Origin: Microcoleus sp. bin38.metabat.b11b12b14.051
GTDB taxonomy: Bacteria; Cyanobacteriota; Cyanobacteriia; Cyanobacteriales; Microcoleaceae
Length of the DNA: 64,000 bases
Assembly (NCBI RefSeq): GCF_013299165.1
Contig: NZ_JAAFKD010000030.1
Span: 1 to 64,000, forward strand
Reading direction: 5' to 3'
Within the stretch, counting starts at the first letter, position 1; each line of letters begins with the position of its first letter. Below, one piece after another: positions 53,892 through 62,328 of the stretch. Under the pieces are notes generated by a model, which searched no databases, had not been told where the DNA came from, and saw only the letters and a program-made list of their open reading frames with translations. The translations under genes and the position numbers were made by a program.

Positions 53892-55523
53892 ATGCCTGCA
53901 AAAAAACCAAAGCTTCTAATTGCTGCCGCCATCATCGCAGCAGGTAGCGCCGCGGTGTACCTTTACTTCCACGGTTTGAGCCAACAAGTATCCAACCCTC
54001 AAGACAGCGCCAAAGTTGTACCCGACGAAGCAACGATGGCCGCCTTCATCTCCCCAAATCCCCAAGCGCTCTCAGAATTGCAGCAATTCGGCACCCCCGG
54101 CGCTCAAAAGTTGGTCGGTGCGGGTTTGAAGGCCTTTCAAGAACAAAGCTTGGCAGGCACTCAAATCGACTTTGACAGGGATTTAAAGCCTTGGCTGGGG
54201 GGGGTGATGGTTGCTTTGTTGCCCCCTGATGCTGGCGCCAAAACCGAGGCTCCTAAGCTGCTGGTTGTAGTCAGCGTCAAAAATAAAATTAGCGCTTGGA
54301 ATTTTGCCAATAAATTAAAATCTCAGCCCGGTGCAACTATTCAGGAAACTGAGTATCAAGGAATTAAAATTTCAGAAATTGCAGAGCCCACCGGCAAGCG
54401 CTACAGTGTGGCTTTGCTTAACGACCAATTAGTGATGGCTCCTTTGAGAAAGCCTGTGGAATTGGCGATCGACACTTTTAAAGGATCGCCCTCCCTTGCT
54501 ACCGAGAAGAGTACAAGTAAGTATTTTGCAGAGAGTGCTGGCGTTAAAAATCCGATCGCAACTGTTTACATTGCTGACTATCCAGCCGCCATGAAGCAAT
54601 TGAAAGCTAATTTACCCGATGATTTCAATTTGCCTTCAACAGTGCTTTCGCAGTTCAAACAAGTCAAGTCTTTAGTAGCGGGAATAGGGGCGGACAGTTC
54701 AGGCTTAAGAATCAAAACTATCGCTCAGTTAGACCCTAAATTCGCACAGCAAAAGCCGCAATTCGCATCGAAATTGTTACCCAGATTTCCTGGTGAAACC
54801 ATTGCTTTAGTAGGCGGTAAGGGAATTAATCAATTTTGGTCGCAGGCTACAGCAGAGGCAAAAAATAGCCCGGAAGTTGACAGGGGTATTGAGCAGGTGA
54901 GAAGTAGTTTTAAACGCTTGGATTTAGATGCGGATCGTGATGTTTTTGGGTGGATGAATGGGGAATTCGCGATCGGGGCGATCGGTTCGGATCGAGGTAT
55001 TTTGTCTCAGTTGGGGATGGGGGCGGCGATGATTTTTGAAACGAGCGATCGCCCCGCAGCCGAAGCCACCCTCAAAAAACTCGATGCGATCGCCAAAAGC
55101 AATCCTACAGTCAGCGTCGCCCCCAGACAAATCCAAGGCAAAGAAGTTACAGAATGGCAAATACCCCAGCAAGGCACTTTATTCGGGCACGGCTGGCTGA
55201 ATCAAAATTCTGTGTTTGTCGCTTTCGGAGGCCCTTTAGTCGATGTCATCACCACAGCGCCGCCAGAACCGTTAAGCAGCAGTCGGAGTTTTCAGGCGAT
55301 CGCGACTTCTTTACCCCAAGCCAACCAAGGTTACTTTTATATAAATATGGAAAAAACCATGTCATGGGCTAACCGTTATTTGCTCGCAGTACAGCCAAAT
55401 TTAGTTTCGCCGCCCGTCTCTGAATTTCTCAATTCTCTCCGAGGAGTCAGCGTAGCTACAACTTCCACAGAACCCACAACTGCTCAACTTGAAATGCTGT
55501 TTGCCTTCAAACCTAACAATTAG
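53892..55523 (+). CDS. DUF3352 domain protein with N-terminal membrane anchor
   Basis: A 543-aa protein. Residues 6-27 (PKLLIAAAIIAAGSAAVYLYF) form a signal anchor. The remainder matches cyanobacterial DUF3352 proteins: VVPDEATMAAFISPNPQALS, DRDLKPWLGGVMVALLP, LLVVVSVKNKISAWNFANKL, LLPRFPGETIALVGGKGINQ and VFGWMNGEFAIGAI. It has two similar halves and is probably periplasmic or thylakoid-lumenal. The function is not established. TTGACAG heptamers start about 15 bp after the stop codon. Confidence 0.88.
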   Translation: MPAKKPKLLIAAAIIAAGSAAVYLYFHGLSQQVSNPQDSAKVVPDEATMAAFISPNPQALSELQQFGTPGAQKLVGAGLKAFQEQSLAGTQIDFDRDLKPWLGGVMVALLPPDAGAKTEAPKLLVVVSVKNKISAWNFANKLKSQPGATIQETEYQGIKISEIAEPTGKRYSVALLNDQLVMAPLRKPVELAIDTFKGSPSLATEKSTSKYFAESAGVKNPIATVYIADYPAAMKQLKANLPDDFNLPSTVLSQFKQVKSLVAGIGADSSGLRIKTIAQLDPKFAQQKPQFASKLLPRFPGETIALVGGKGINQFWSQATAEAKNSPEVDRGIEQVRSSFKRLDLDADRDVFGWMNGEFAIGAIGSDRGILSQLGMGAAMIFETSDRPAAEATLKKLDAIAKSNPTVSVAPRQIQGKEVTEWQIPQQGTLFGHGWLNQNSVFVAFGGPLVDVITTAPPEPLSSSRSFQAIATSLPQANQGYFYINMEKTMSWANRYLLAVQPNLVSPPVSEFLNSLRGVSVATTSTEPTTAQLEMLFAFKPNN

Positions 55524-55529
55524 GGAACT

Positions 55530-55618
55530 GTTCAGTTGACAGTTGACAACAGTTGACAGTTGACAGAAGAGCGAAGTCAAAGAGTTGACAGTTGACCTGG
55601 GACAGTTGACAGAAGAGC
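55530..55618. repeat. TTGACAG heptamers flanking the IS607-type element
   Basis: TTGACAG/TTGACAA units occupy 55536-55564, with further GTTGACAG copies at 55584-55612. The mobile element appears to sit in this heptamer-rich tract, because similar units resume at about 57885 on the other side. Confidence 0.8.
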
Positions 55619-55694
55619 GAAAGATAAGGGTTCCTCACTGTTGCCAAAATACCTAGATTTACCTATGATTTAGAGAACGAGTTCTAGGTATGAC

Positions 55695-56294
55695 ATGAAC
55701 AGACTGATCAGTATCGGGGAATTAGCGGAACTGAAAGCAGTCAGCGTTGACACCATTAGGCGTTGGGAAAAGGACGGAAAAATTGAATCAGTCCGTACCG
55801 ATGGTGGACATAGGCGTTATAGGTTGACCGATTTTGTCGAAGAGAAGTTGGGCAAGACTATTGCTTACGCTAGAGTATCTAGTCATGACCAAAAGTCCGA
55901 TCTAGACAGGCAAGACGCTGTACTGTCAGCTTACTGTCTGTCTCAAGGTTGGGATTTTGAAGTGATCAGGGATTTAGGTTCCGGGATGAACTACAGGAAA
56001 AAGGGACTTCAAAAGTTGATTAATGCCCTACTGGACGGTGAAGTTGCCCGATTAGTTATTTCCCACAAGGACAGACTTCTAAGGTTTGGATCTGAACTGA
56101 TCTTTGCTGTGTGCGAACATCATGGTGTTGAAGTGGTCATCTTGAACAAAAAGGAAGATGCAACCTTTGAGGAAGACTTAGCCTCGGACGTACTGGAAAT
56201 CATCACCGTATTTTCGGCTAGACTTTACGGGTCACGCTCAAGCAAAAATAAAAAACTTTTGAATAATCTTGCAAAATCTGTACAAAACCTGTAA
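55695..56294 (+). CDS. tnpA: IS607-family serine recombinase TnpA
   Basis: A 199-aa recombinase. The N-terminal MerR-like helix-turn-helix (1-45: LISIGELAELKAVSVDTIRRWEKDGKI, DGGHRRYR) is followed by the resolvase catalytic domain. The likely catalytic S62 is in AYARVSSHDQKSDLDRQ, with GSGMNYRKKGLQKLI and VISHKDRLLRFG carrying the active-site arginines. The length is typical for IS607. It appears intact, so transposition may still be possible. tnpB follows 35 bp downstream. Confidence 0.95.
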   Translation: MNRLISIGELAELKAVSVDTIRRWEKDGKIESVRTDGGHRRYRLTDFVEEKLGKTIAYARVSSHDQKSDLDRQDAVLSAYCLSQGWDFEVIRDLGSGMNYRKKGLQKLINALLDGEVARLVISHKDRLLRFGSELIFAVCEHHGVEVVILNKKEDATFEEDLASDVLEIITVFSARLYGSRSSKNKKLLNNLAKSVQNL

Positions 56295-56329
56295 GATCTA
56301 CAGGTATAACGACATTGAAGGTCGAATCA

Positions 56330-57805
56330 ATGCCATCCCTAACCTACGTCAAAGGACTGCCCACTCCAGAGTCGGAACTAAACGCTTTGGGATTCAGTCA
56401 GATGGAGATGTTTTTAACTGCATTCGCCCCTGTTTTTAGGCTTGCTGCGACTGAAACGGTTAATCAGTTGTTGGCTTGTTCCGAATTTAACAAGTCGAAA
56501 TGGAATACATACCTTCAGGCAACCTACTCTATCAATAAGCGTCACGCAAATGGCATTATCTCTTATTCCAAGGGTAAAGTTGACAGCGCTAAACAGCATC
56601 GTTCGTTGCATATCAAGACATTAACTGGCAAAACAAAGTCGATTGAAGTTTGGCTGCCGAAGGCGGAGAAAAAGCTTAAAACAGCAAACAAGTTTTACTC
56701 CAAAAAGAATTGGCCGGGCAGCACAGTAGGCTGCAATTTCCCTTTGTCTTGTTCGCTCAAGCACAAGGGAACTAATTGGCAAAACTTACGGTTTCAGATT
56801 CACAACAAAAAGCGCAAGCTTTTCTTGATTCAGAACAAGCTGGCTATTTTGAAGGTAGCACCAATCAAAGTATTCGTACCTCACAATCAAATCTTTCTTG
56901 TGGGTTCTAAGGACGAAACGCTAGGGAATGGTATCGCGCAATGGAACGGTTCTACCTTAAAGATTAGAACCCCTGCTTGTCTTGAAGAAAGTTTCGGCAA
57001 AAATGTCTCAGCCGAAATTGGCAATTTTGACCGAAATATTAATCGACTACCGACCTGCGGTGCCAAGACTTGGCATCTATTCAAGAAAGATCATAAATGG
57101 AAAGTAGCGGTATCTTTTACACCAAGCCCTGTTGAGTCCCAGTCTTTTGATCGAGCTTATGGTTGTATTGGGATTGACATGAACCCCGGCTCAATTGGTT
57201 GGGCTTGTATTGACATCGATGGCAATTTAAAATCCTCATGTCAAATTGCCTTACAAATGGGTTTACCCAATGGTGCACAGCAAGCTCAAATTGTTGATGC
57301 TTGTCTTCAGTTGGTGACGTTAGCTCTACTCTATCAATGCCCGATTGTTTGCGAGGAATTAGACTTCTCAGATAAAAAGCAGCGCCTGGGTGAAAAGAGT
57401 CGCAAATATGCCAGAATGCTCTCAAGCTGGGCATACAACGAATTTTATAAACAACTAAATGCTATTCTTGCCAATCGTGGAATTGAATTGATTACAGTCA
57501 ATCCCGCATTTACAAGCATTATTGGTTTATTTAAATACCTTAAGATGTACGGGCTTGCTAGCGATGAAAGCGCTGCTTTAGTGATTGCTCGTAGAGGCAT
57601 GAGACTTAGTGAAAAACTCCCAGACTCCATAACCGCCTATGTCGAGGTGAACTCGGACAAGCACGTATGGAGTCAATGGGCCGAATTAAATAGAAAGACC
57701 AAGCAATCCGGTATGGTGAATCGTAGGCACGATTATTATATCGTTTCTAACTGGAGTTTTCTGGTCAACCCTGAGCTTAGTGGAAGGGAAGCGTTCGCGC
57801 ACTAG
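56330..57805 (+). CDS. tnpB: TnpB-type RuvC nuclease of IS607 element, variant without visible zinc ribbon
   Basis: A 491-aa protein from ATG 56330; an in-frame TTG at 56315 is possible. The RuvC triad is readable: D283 in GIDMNPGSIGW, E342 in IVCEELDFS and D412 in ASDESAALVIARR. Between E342 and D412 typical TnpB carries a CxxC...CxxC zinc ribbon. Here the stretch reads NPAFTSIIGLFKYLKMYG with no cysteine pairs. This places it in a TnpB-related side group. TnpB proteins are RNA-guided nucleases that help element retention; a guide RNA would be expected from the 3' end (about 57700-57870), but I could not define it by eye. Confidence 0.85.
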   Translation: MPSLTYVKGLPTPESELNALGFSQMEMFLTAFAPVFRLAATETVNQLLACSEFNKSKWNTYLQATYSINKRHANGIISYSKGKVDSAKQHRSLHIKTLTGKTKSIEVWLPKAEKKLKTANKFYSKKNWPGSTVGCNFPLSCSLKHKGTNWQNLRFQIHNKKRKLFLIQNKLAILKVAPIKVFVPHNQIFLVGSKDETLGNGIAQWNGSTLKIRTPACLEESFGKNVSAEIGNFDRNINRLPTCGAKTWHLFKKDHKWKVAVSFTPSPVESQSFDRAYGCIGIDMNPGSIGWACIDIDGNLKSSCQIALQMGLPNGAQQAQIVDACLQLVTLALLYQCPIVCEELDFSDKKQRLGEKSRKYARMLSSWAYNEFYKQLNAILANRGIELITVNPAFTSIIGLFKYLKMYGLASDESAALVIARRGMRLSEKLPDSITAYVEVNSDKHVWSQWAELNRKTKQSGMVNRRHDYYIVSNWSFLVNPELSGREAFAH

Positions 57806-57877
57806 AGAAGATTTGCTTAAACTTACACCGCAGAAGTTTATACCTAGGTTTACCTAAGTTTTTAGAAGCGGTTGACC

Positions 57878-58008
57878 AATGACAGTTGACTAATGACAGT
57901 TGACTAATGACAGTTGACTAATGACCACGCTTCGACTTCGCTCTTCTGGCGAGATGACCAATGACTAATGACCAATGACCAATGACTCTTGACCAATGAC
58001 TAATGACT
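57878..58008. repeat. Heptamer repeats CCAATGA / TTGACTAATGACAG
   Basis: TGACAGTTGACTAA 14-mers (three copies) are followed by GACCAATGACTAAT units. All have period 7 or 14. A short non-repeat block (about 57925-57955) interrupts them. Confidence 0.85.
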
Positions 58009-58043
58009 AAAAAAAAAGATGCTGCCTCTCAATCGAGGGCAGC
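58009..58043 (-). terminator. Rho-independent terminator of the 65-aa protein gene
   Basis: On the minus strand the hairpin GCTGCCCTC...GAGGCAGC (58021-58043) is followed by ATC and a run of nine T residues (58009-58017 read as A on the plus strand). It lies 41 bp after the stop codon at 58085. Confidence 0.8.
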
Positions 58044-58084
58044 TACTTCTATAAAGCATTTTAATGTCTCTCAAAACTTCAGGG

Positions 58085-58282
58085 TTAACCTTCAGATGTT
58101 CCTGACTTATTCGGCAATTGCAAGTCATCAGGATCTACATAATGACAAACTGCTTTATCCATGCAAATCAATGCCCAGCCGGATTTATCAATGCTCATCA
58201 ACTTGTAAGAAGCAGGCTGAATAAAGAAACCTTTGTGGTTGCGGGTTGCTGGTTTGATGTTAACGTGGCTGTCAGTGCTCAT
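58085..58282 (-). CDS. Conserved-looking 65-aa protein of unknown function
   Basis: A small protein starting at ATG 58282, with AAGGA immediately upstream; a longer open frame to 58369 is less likely. The sequence reads MSTDSHVNIKPATRNHKGFF, then IQPASYKLMSIDKSGWALIC, then MDKAVCHYVDPDDLQL. Two cysteines and a Trp are present, with no signal peptide or membrane helix. A proper ribosome site and a strong terminator support it as a real short gene. Family not recognised. Confidence 0.72.
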   Translation of the reverse strand: MSTDSHVNIKPATRNHKGFFIQPASYKLMSIDKSGWALICMDKAVCHYVDPDDLQLPNKSGTSEG

Positions 58283-58478
58283 GTCCTTACAACTCCTAGT
58301 ATTATGGTAGTGAATTCTGAAAACCGCTGAGCGGATTGGCAAATCGTCTAAGTCTTCAAATACTAGCACTGACTTGCTGAGTTTTCCATAAAGTTATTTA
58401 TTGATTTATTACGAGATCGTAATAAACCGCAAACCAGATTTCGTCGATCCCCAACCACCGATCGACTTTTTTGCCTGG

Positions 58479-58895
58479 TTATGCCTCAAAAATCCACTGT
58501 TTGACCCGGGCGAGACTCTTCCAGTCGGGTTTCCGGCTTAACCCTTCTTCAAAATTTTTCTTAACTTCCTCCAGCAACTCTTCGGAAGCCATCAGGATTT
58601 GCTGAGCGATTTCTACGTGGGGGCGCACGCCTTTTTCTTTGAGGTCGAGGATGGCGACTGCTAGGTTGATGCGAGCTTGGGGGTCGTGAGGGTTCAATTT
58701 GACGGCGGTTTTCGCTGCTTTTTGAGCTGGTGCGGGCTTATTTTCCAACAGGTAGAGCCACGCGAGGCTAGCCCAGGCATTGCCATTTTTTGGGGCTTTT
58801 TCGCACACTTCTTTGAACACGGGGATGAGATTAGCAGGGGCTTCGCCAGCTTGGTAGCGATCGAAACCTTCTTTAAACAATTCTTCTGGCGTCAT
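58479..58895 (-). CDS. TPR-containing protein
   Basis: A 138-aa protein with about two to three tetratricopeptide repeats: FKEGFDRYQAGEAPANLIPVF, NAWASLAWLYLLENKPAPAQ KAAKTAVKLNPHD, and ARINLAVAILDLKEKG. A C-terminal helical part (LLEEVKKNFEEGLSRKPDW) follows. It is soluble and probably a protein-protein adaptor. It lies upstream of, and in the same direction as, the 65-aa gene, about 200 bp away. No partner can be named. Confidence 0.82.
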   Translation of the reverse strand: MTPEELFKEGFDRYQAGEAPANLIPVFKEVCEKAPKNGNAWASLAWLYLLENKPAPAQKAAKTAVKLNPHDPQARINLAVAILDLKEKGVRPHVEIAQQILMASEELLEEVKKNFEEGLSRKPDWKSLARVKQWIFEA

Positions 58896-59074
58896 GCGAT
58901 TTGGGATTTTCCATTTTTCGATTTGAGGTTGCTTGAAAGCAGCGGGTGGGGGACAAAAGAAGTCAATCAGAGGCTAGTGGTCGATCGCGCGCGCTATTGT
59001 CGGCGAACTTTTAGCCCTGAACTTGAGACCAATTACCCATGCCCCATTACCCGCGCTCCAAGCAATTTTCCCAT

Positions 59075-59428
59075 TTAAGCAGAAAAAGAACTGCCGCAGC
59101 CACAAGTTTGAGTAGCGTTGGGGTTAGTGAACTTAAAACCGCCACCGATCATCGCGTCGCTGAAGTCGAGCACCAAGCCGTAGAGATAAAGAATGCTTTT
59201 GCGATCGCAAACTACCTGAAAACCCTCGTAGTCGAACACCTCATCGTCGGGTTTCACAGTGCTGGGATCTGCGAAATCCATCACGTAAGACATACCAGAA
59301 CAGCCGCCCTGGCGCACCCCTACTCGCAAGCAGAGGTCTTTACCTTGTTTTTCCCGAAGAGCTAAAACTTGACGAACAGCAGAGTCCGTCATTTGAATGC
59401 CCCGCTGTTGTGAAATCGCTTGAGTCAT
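59075..59428 (-). CDS. A-type iron-sulfur carrier (IscA/SufA-like)
   Basis: A 117-aa HesB/IscA-fold protein that carries or assembles Fe-S clusters. The three conserved cysteines are present: C43 in RQGGCSGMSYVMDF and C109/C111 in TQTCGCGSSFSA. Other family stretches are MTDSAVRQVLALREKQGKDL, FQVVCDRKSILYLYGLVLDFS and GGGFKFTNPNA. The length is normal. No isc or suf operon is adjacent, as is common in cyanobacteria. Confidence 0.94.
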   Translation of the reverse strand: MTQAISQQRGIQMTDSAVRQVLALREKQGKDLCLRVGVRQGGCSGMSYVMDFADPSTVKPDDEVFDYEGFQVVCDRKSILYLYGLVLDFSDAMIGGGFKFTNPNATQTCGCGSSFSA

Positions 59429-59502
59429 AATTTGCCGAACTCCTAAGACTGTGCAATGCGCTTGAGTTTAATCTTATTCCTCCATTGTACAGGGCAGAAG
59501 GA

Positions 59503-59665
59503 AGTCATTAGTCATTCGTCATTAGTCATTGGTCAAGAGTCATTAGTCATTGGTCAAACAGGTCAAACAGGTCATTGGTCAAGAGTCATTAGTCATTGGT
59601 CAAGAGTCAGTCAACTGCTTTCGGAGTCAACTGTCAACTGTCAACTGTCAACTGTCAACTGTCCG
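59503..59665. repeat. GTCATTA/GTCATTG/GTCAAGA and GTCAACT heptamer tract
   Basis: Mixed period-7 units run from 59503 to about 59660, changing from GTCATTN to GTCAAAC and then GTCAACT. The remainder of 59429-59817 shows no gene. Confidence 0.88.
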
Positions 59666-59817
59666 TTGAAGGTATAATTTTTAGTTTTAAAATTTTTTTA
59701 ATTCCCACAGCGCCTTCCCAGCTCGATGTCCTATCCCCCTACAGGGTTTATGATTGAGAAGCAGCGGTTGACCGGCTACGGGCACCGCAACAATGCTTCA
59801 CCCAACGGGCTTACTCT

Positions 59818-61464
59818 ATGGCAGCGCTGAATCGCTCTACTCTTCGTCGGCTACAAAACTTACCTCAAATTCCCAGCGTGTGGGAGGGCGACCGCCGACC
59901 GTTATCGAATGCTGACTCGCACATGATCCTAGAGGACGACGACGATCCGGAAGCTGATGGTGAGTGTATTCTCTGGGTGGACGGCTCTGAAGGCGTCGTG
60001 AGGGCTATGGACGTGGTAGGGCCAGATGCCGGCCCAGAGGCGATCGTCCGAGCTCTGCTGCGGGCAATGGAACATCCCCAAAGTCCGGCTCCCTCAGTCC
60101 GCCCCCAAAAAATCGTCGTCAAAAACCGAGAAATTCAATTTTACCTGCGGGGCGTGCTTCAAGATTTAGGTATTTCCATTGACTACGTACCCGAATTGCC
60201 CCTAATTGACGAAATATTTCGGGGAATGCAAGAGGTAGCTGTCAACAGGCCTCCCGAGTTGCCGCCTCAGTACGCCGAAGTGTTAATGGAAAAAGCCGCT
60301 CAAATTTGGCACGATGCTCCGTGGCGGACTTTGAGCGAACACCAAATTATATCTATTGAAATCAATCAGTGGGATGTTGCCAGCCTCTACGTGTCCGTAT
60401 TGGGTCAAGGCAGAATGGATTACGGAGTTTTGTTATACCGCTCTCTAGAATCCTTGAAACGGTTTCGAGAGCGAGTCGTTAATGATGACTCTTTTCAAGA
60501 TTTAGAACAGGCTTTTTTAGGACAGGACTGTTTGTTTCTCACTTTTGAAAGTGCGGGCGATTTTGATGAGGATGACGAAGAAGACCAAATTGATTTAGCT
60601 GATTTGCCTCCATCGGAAATTGAACCGAATTTTGGCAACCTGCATCCCTTAGAAGGATTGCGATCGATTCTTTACGAAGAAGAAGCCCTGACTGTGTTAG
60701 TTGCTCTAGAAGCATTTCACCGCTTTTTTCGCAACAGCCGCCGCAAATTGGGAGCAGAAATATTTCCCACTCTCAACAGCCGCTACCGCATCCCAGTTCC
60801 GCAGTCTGACGGAGAAATTCAACAAATATCCGTTAAAGTTTCGACCATGCCGGAAGTGTCAGACGAACTATTAGAGATGCTCGGTGATGACGATGATGAG
60901 GATGATGAGGATGAATTTGAAATGCCGCTGCTGCGGGACGATTTGGTGCCGCCGAATTCATTTTTGAGTCTCGGCGTCATACCTTGGGAAACGGTGGACT
61001 TTCTGCGCGCAACTGCCCAGTTTCACCAAGGTGCAGAAGTTCATATTAATGCCGAGGGAGACGGTTTGCCAGTAGTGATGATTCAAACTTCTCATCCCAA
61101 AGCGAAAACTATGATTCAGGATTTGAAAGAAGCCGGAGGAGTGAAGGCAATTTGCTTTAATCCGGGCGAAGATCCTTTTCAAGACGAGCAATACGATTTG
61201 GGTATTTTGCAAGCTAAAAATGGCGAACTCTATTTGTTTGGCGAGTTTAATGAAGACGATCCGGTGCATCAGGAAGCTCGCAAAAAGTGGGAGCGCCGCT
61301 GTAAATCAACGAACGGTTGGTGCGGTTTGGTGATTGCTAAAGGGTTGATGGGTGCTTCTCGCGGTCAGCCTCAGTTTAAGGATATGATCGCTTTGTTTGA
61401 GGTGCGCTGGGTATCTGCTAAAGACTTAGGCATTGGGCCGCTTCAGTTGATGCCGATGTTTTAG
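59818..61464 (+). CDS. Large acidic cyanobacterial protein (DUF6930-like)
   Basis: A 548-aa soluble acidic protein. The N-terminal third (about 40-150: ECILWVDGSEGVVRAMDVVG, PEAIVRALLRAMEHPQSPAP, KIVVKNREIQFYLRGVLQDL) and the following part (QIWHDAPWRTLSEHQIISIEINQ) resemble DUF6930-type cyanobacterial proteins. Two Asp/Glu-rich linkers (FDEDDEEDQID, GDDDDEDDEDEFE) separate it from a C-terminal domain (HINAEGDGLPVVMIQTSHPK, WCGLVIAKGLMGASRGQPQF). No membrane segment or catalytic motif is evident. Function unknown. It is monocistronic. Confidence 0.8.
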   Translation: MAALNRSTLRRLQNLPQIPSVWEGDRRPLSNADSHMILEDDDDPEADGECILWVDGSEGVVRAMDVVGPDAGPEAIVRALLRAMEHPQSPAPSVRPQKIVVKNREIQFYLRGVLQDLGISIDYVPELPLIDEIFRGMQEVAVNRPPELPPQYAEVLMEKAAQIWHDAPWRTLSEHQIISIEINQWDVASLYVSVLGQGRMDYGVLLYRSLESLKRFRERVVNDDSFQDLEQAFLGQDCLFLTFESAGDFDEDDEEDQIDLADLPPSEIEPNFGNLHPLEGLRSILYEEEALTVLVALEAFHRFFRNSRRKLGAEIFPTLNSRYRIPVPQSDGEIQQISVKVSTMPEVSDELLEMLGDDDDEDDEDEFEMPLLRDDLVPPNSFLSLGVIPWETVDFLRATAQFHQGAEVHINAEGDGLPVVMIQTSHPKAKTMIQDLKEAGGVKAICFNPGEDPFQDEQYDLGILQAKNGELYLFGEFNEDDPVHQEARKKWERRCKSTNGWCGLVIAKGLMGASRGQPQFKDMIALFEVRWVSAKDLGIGPLQLMPMF

Positions 61465-61469
61465 AAGAG

Positions 61470-61560
61470 TTGACAGTTGACAGAAGATCCCCGAGCGGAG
61501 TCGAGGGGTTGACAGTTGACAGTTGACAGTTGAACCCGCTCGCTGGTCGTTGCGGTTGAC
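61470..61560. repeat. TTGACAG heptamers
   Basis: TTGACAG units at 61470-61485 and 61509-61532 are split by a CCCGAGCGGAGTCGAGGGG block. The tract lies between the acidic-protein gene and the antitoxin-like gene. Confidence 0.85.
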
Positions 61561-61650
61561 CTGGGACAGCACGAAAGAGGGAAAATGTAAAAGTAATATG
61601 TAAGGTACGCATTGTGTACCGTGATTTTTTAATTATTCAGGAGAATGATT

Positions 61651-61905
61651 ATGTCAAATTCTACTCAAAAGCGAGAAGTGTTAGTTGCCCTTGATGCCGA
61701 ACTCGCTGAGAAAATAGACCAGCTTACTGATAATTGGACGGAGGCGATCGAACAAGCTCTCCGTCTCTGGTACGCTAAGCAAATAGAAGATAAGTTGCGG
61801 AAATTTTATCAAAACCGCAGTCAAGAAGATATTCAGGATGAAAAAGAGTGGTTTGATTTTGTAGAAGAACAGATAGAGGAAGCATGGAACGCCGATGGAC
61901 TCTAA
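61651..61905 (+). CDS. Ribbon-helix-helix-type antitoxin of a MazEF-like pair
   Basis: An 84-aa protein from ATG 61651, with AGGAG 7 nt upstream; ATG 61645 is too close to it. The N-terminal part (KREVLVALDAELAEKIDQLT, DNWTEAIEQALRLWYAKQ) has the strand-helix-helix pattern of RHH antitoxins. An acidic tail (DIQDEKEWFDFVEEQIEEAW) probably wraps the toxin. Its stop codon overlaps the start of the MazF-like gene by 11 bp. It looks intact, unlike its partner, so it may persist as an orphan antitoxin or regulator. Confidence 0.82.
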   Translation: MSNSTQKREVLVALDAELAEKIDQLTDNWTEAIEQALRLWYAKQIEDKLRKFYQNRSQEDIQDEKEWFDFVEEQIEEAWNADGL

Positions 61906-62267
61906 TTCAATAACTACAACTTATCCCCGACAAGGGGAGATTTATCTTTCTAGGGCTTTGCGTCAGTTAGGAGATACCAAAAAAAGACCTGTAGTTGTGG
62001 TTTCTCCTGACATCCGCAACGAGTTTAGTGATTCTGTGATTGTTGTTCCTTTCACAAGTAACCTTGCAGGGGTAGATAATCCTACTCGCATCTTAATTCC
62101 AGCAGGTGAGGGAGGATTGCAAGCTGATTCTTGATTCTGTTTGCGAAAATGTCTCTGCTTTGCGCCAGACTTATCTGGAACAAGGCCCTTACGGTGCAAT
62201 TAGTGCGGATTTTTTGGCAAGAATTCAGAGAGGGGTACAAGTGGCGATCGGCATTTACGCACTTTGA
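61895..62267 (+). pseudogene. MazF/PemK-like toxin broken by a 7-bp duplication
   Basis: The intact part reads PRQGEIYLSRALRQLGDTKK, RPVVVVSPDIRNEFSDSVIV and VPFTSNLAGVDNPTRILIPA, the MazF fold with its N-terminal RNase loop. At 62125-62138 the heptamer TGATTCT is tandemly duplicated, which shifts the frame and makes a TGA stop at 62132-62134. Removing one copy restores QADSVCENVSALRQTYLEQ to ARIQRGVQVAIGIYAL, ending at TGA 62265-62267. The total is 121 aa, the usual MazF length. The truncated 79-aa product lacks the C-terminal strand and helices and is probably inactive. Confidence 0.88.
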
Positions 62268-62328
62268 ATGTTTCGGAAATACTAAAATTTGTTACAATTT
62301 GTAAAAATAGTGTAAAGGATTACGTAAA

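Larger units (their letters stand above)
55650..57862 (+). mobile_element. IS607-type insertion sequence
   Basis: The element holds a serine recombinase (tnpA) and tnpB in the same direction. Near the left edge is ACCTAGATTTACCTATGATT (55651-55670) and near the right edge ACCTAGGTTTACCTAAGTTT (57842-57861). These similar, directly oriented motifs probably mark the subterminal recombinase-binding sites. IS607 elements lack long inverted repeats and create no large target duplication, so exact ends cannot be fixed here. Confidence 0.75.
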
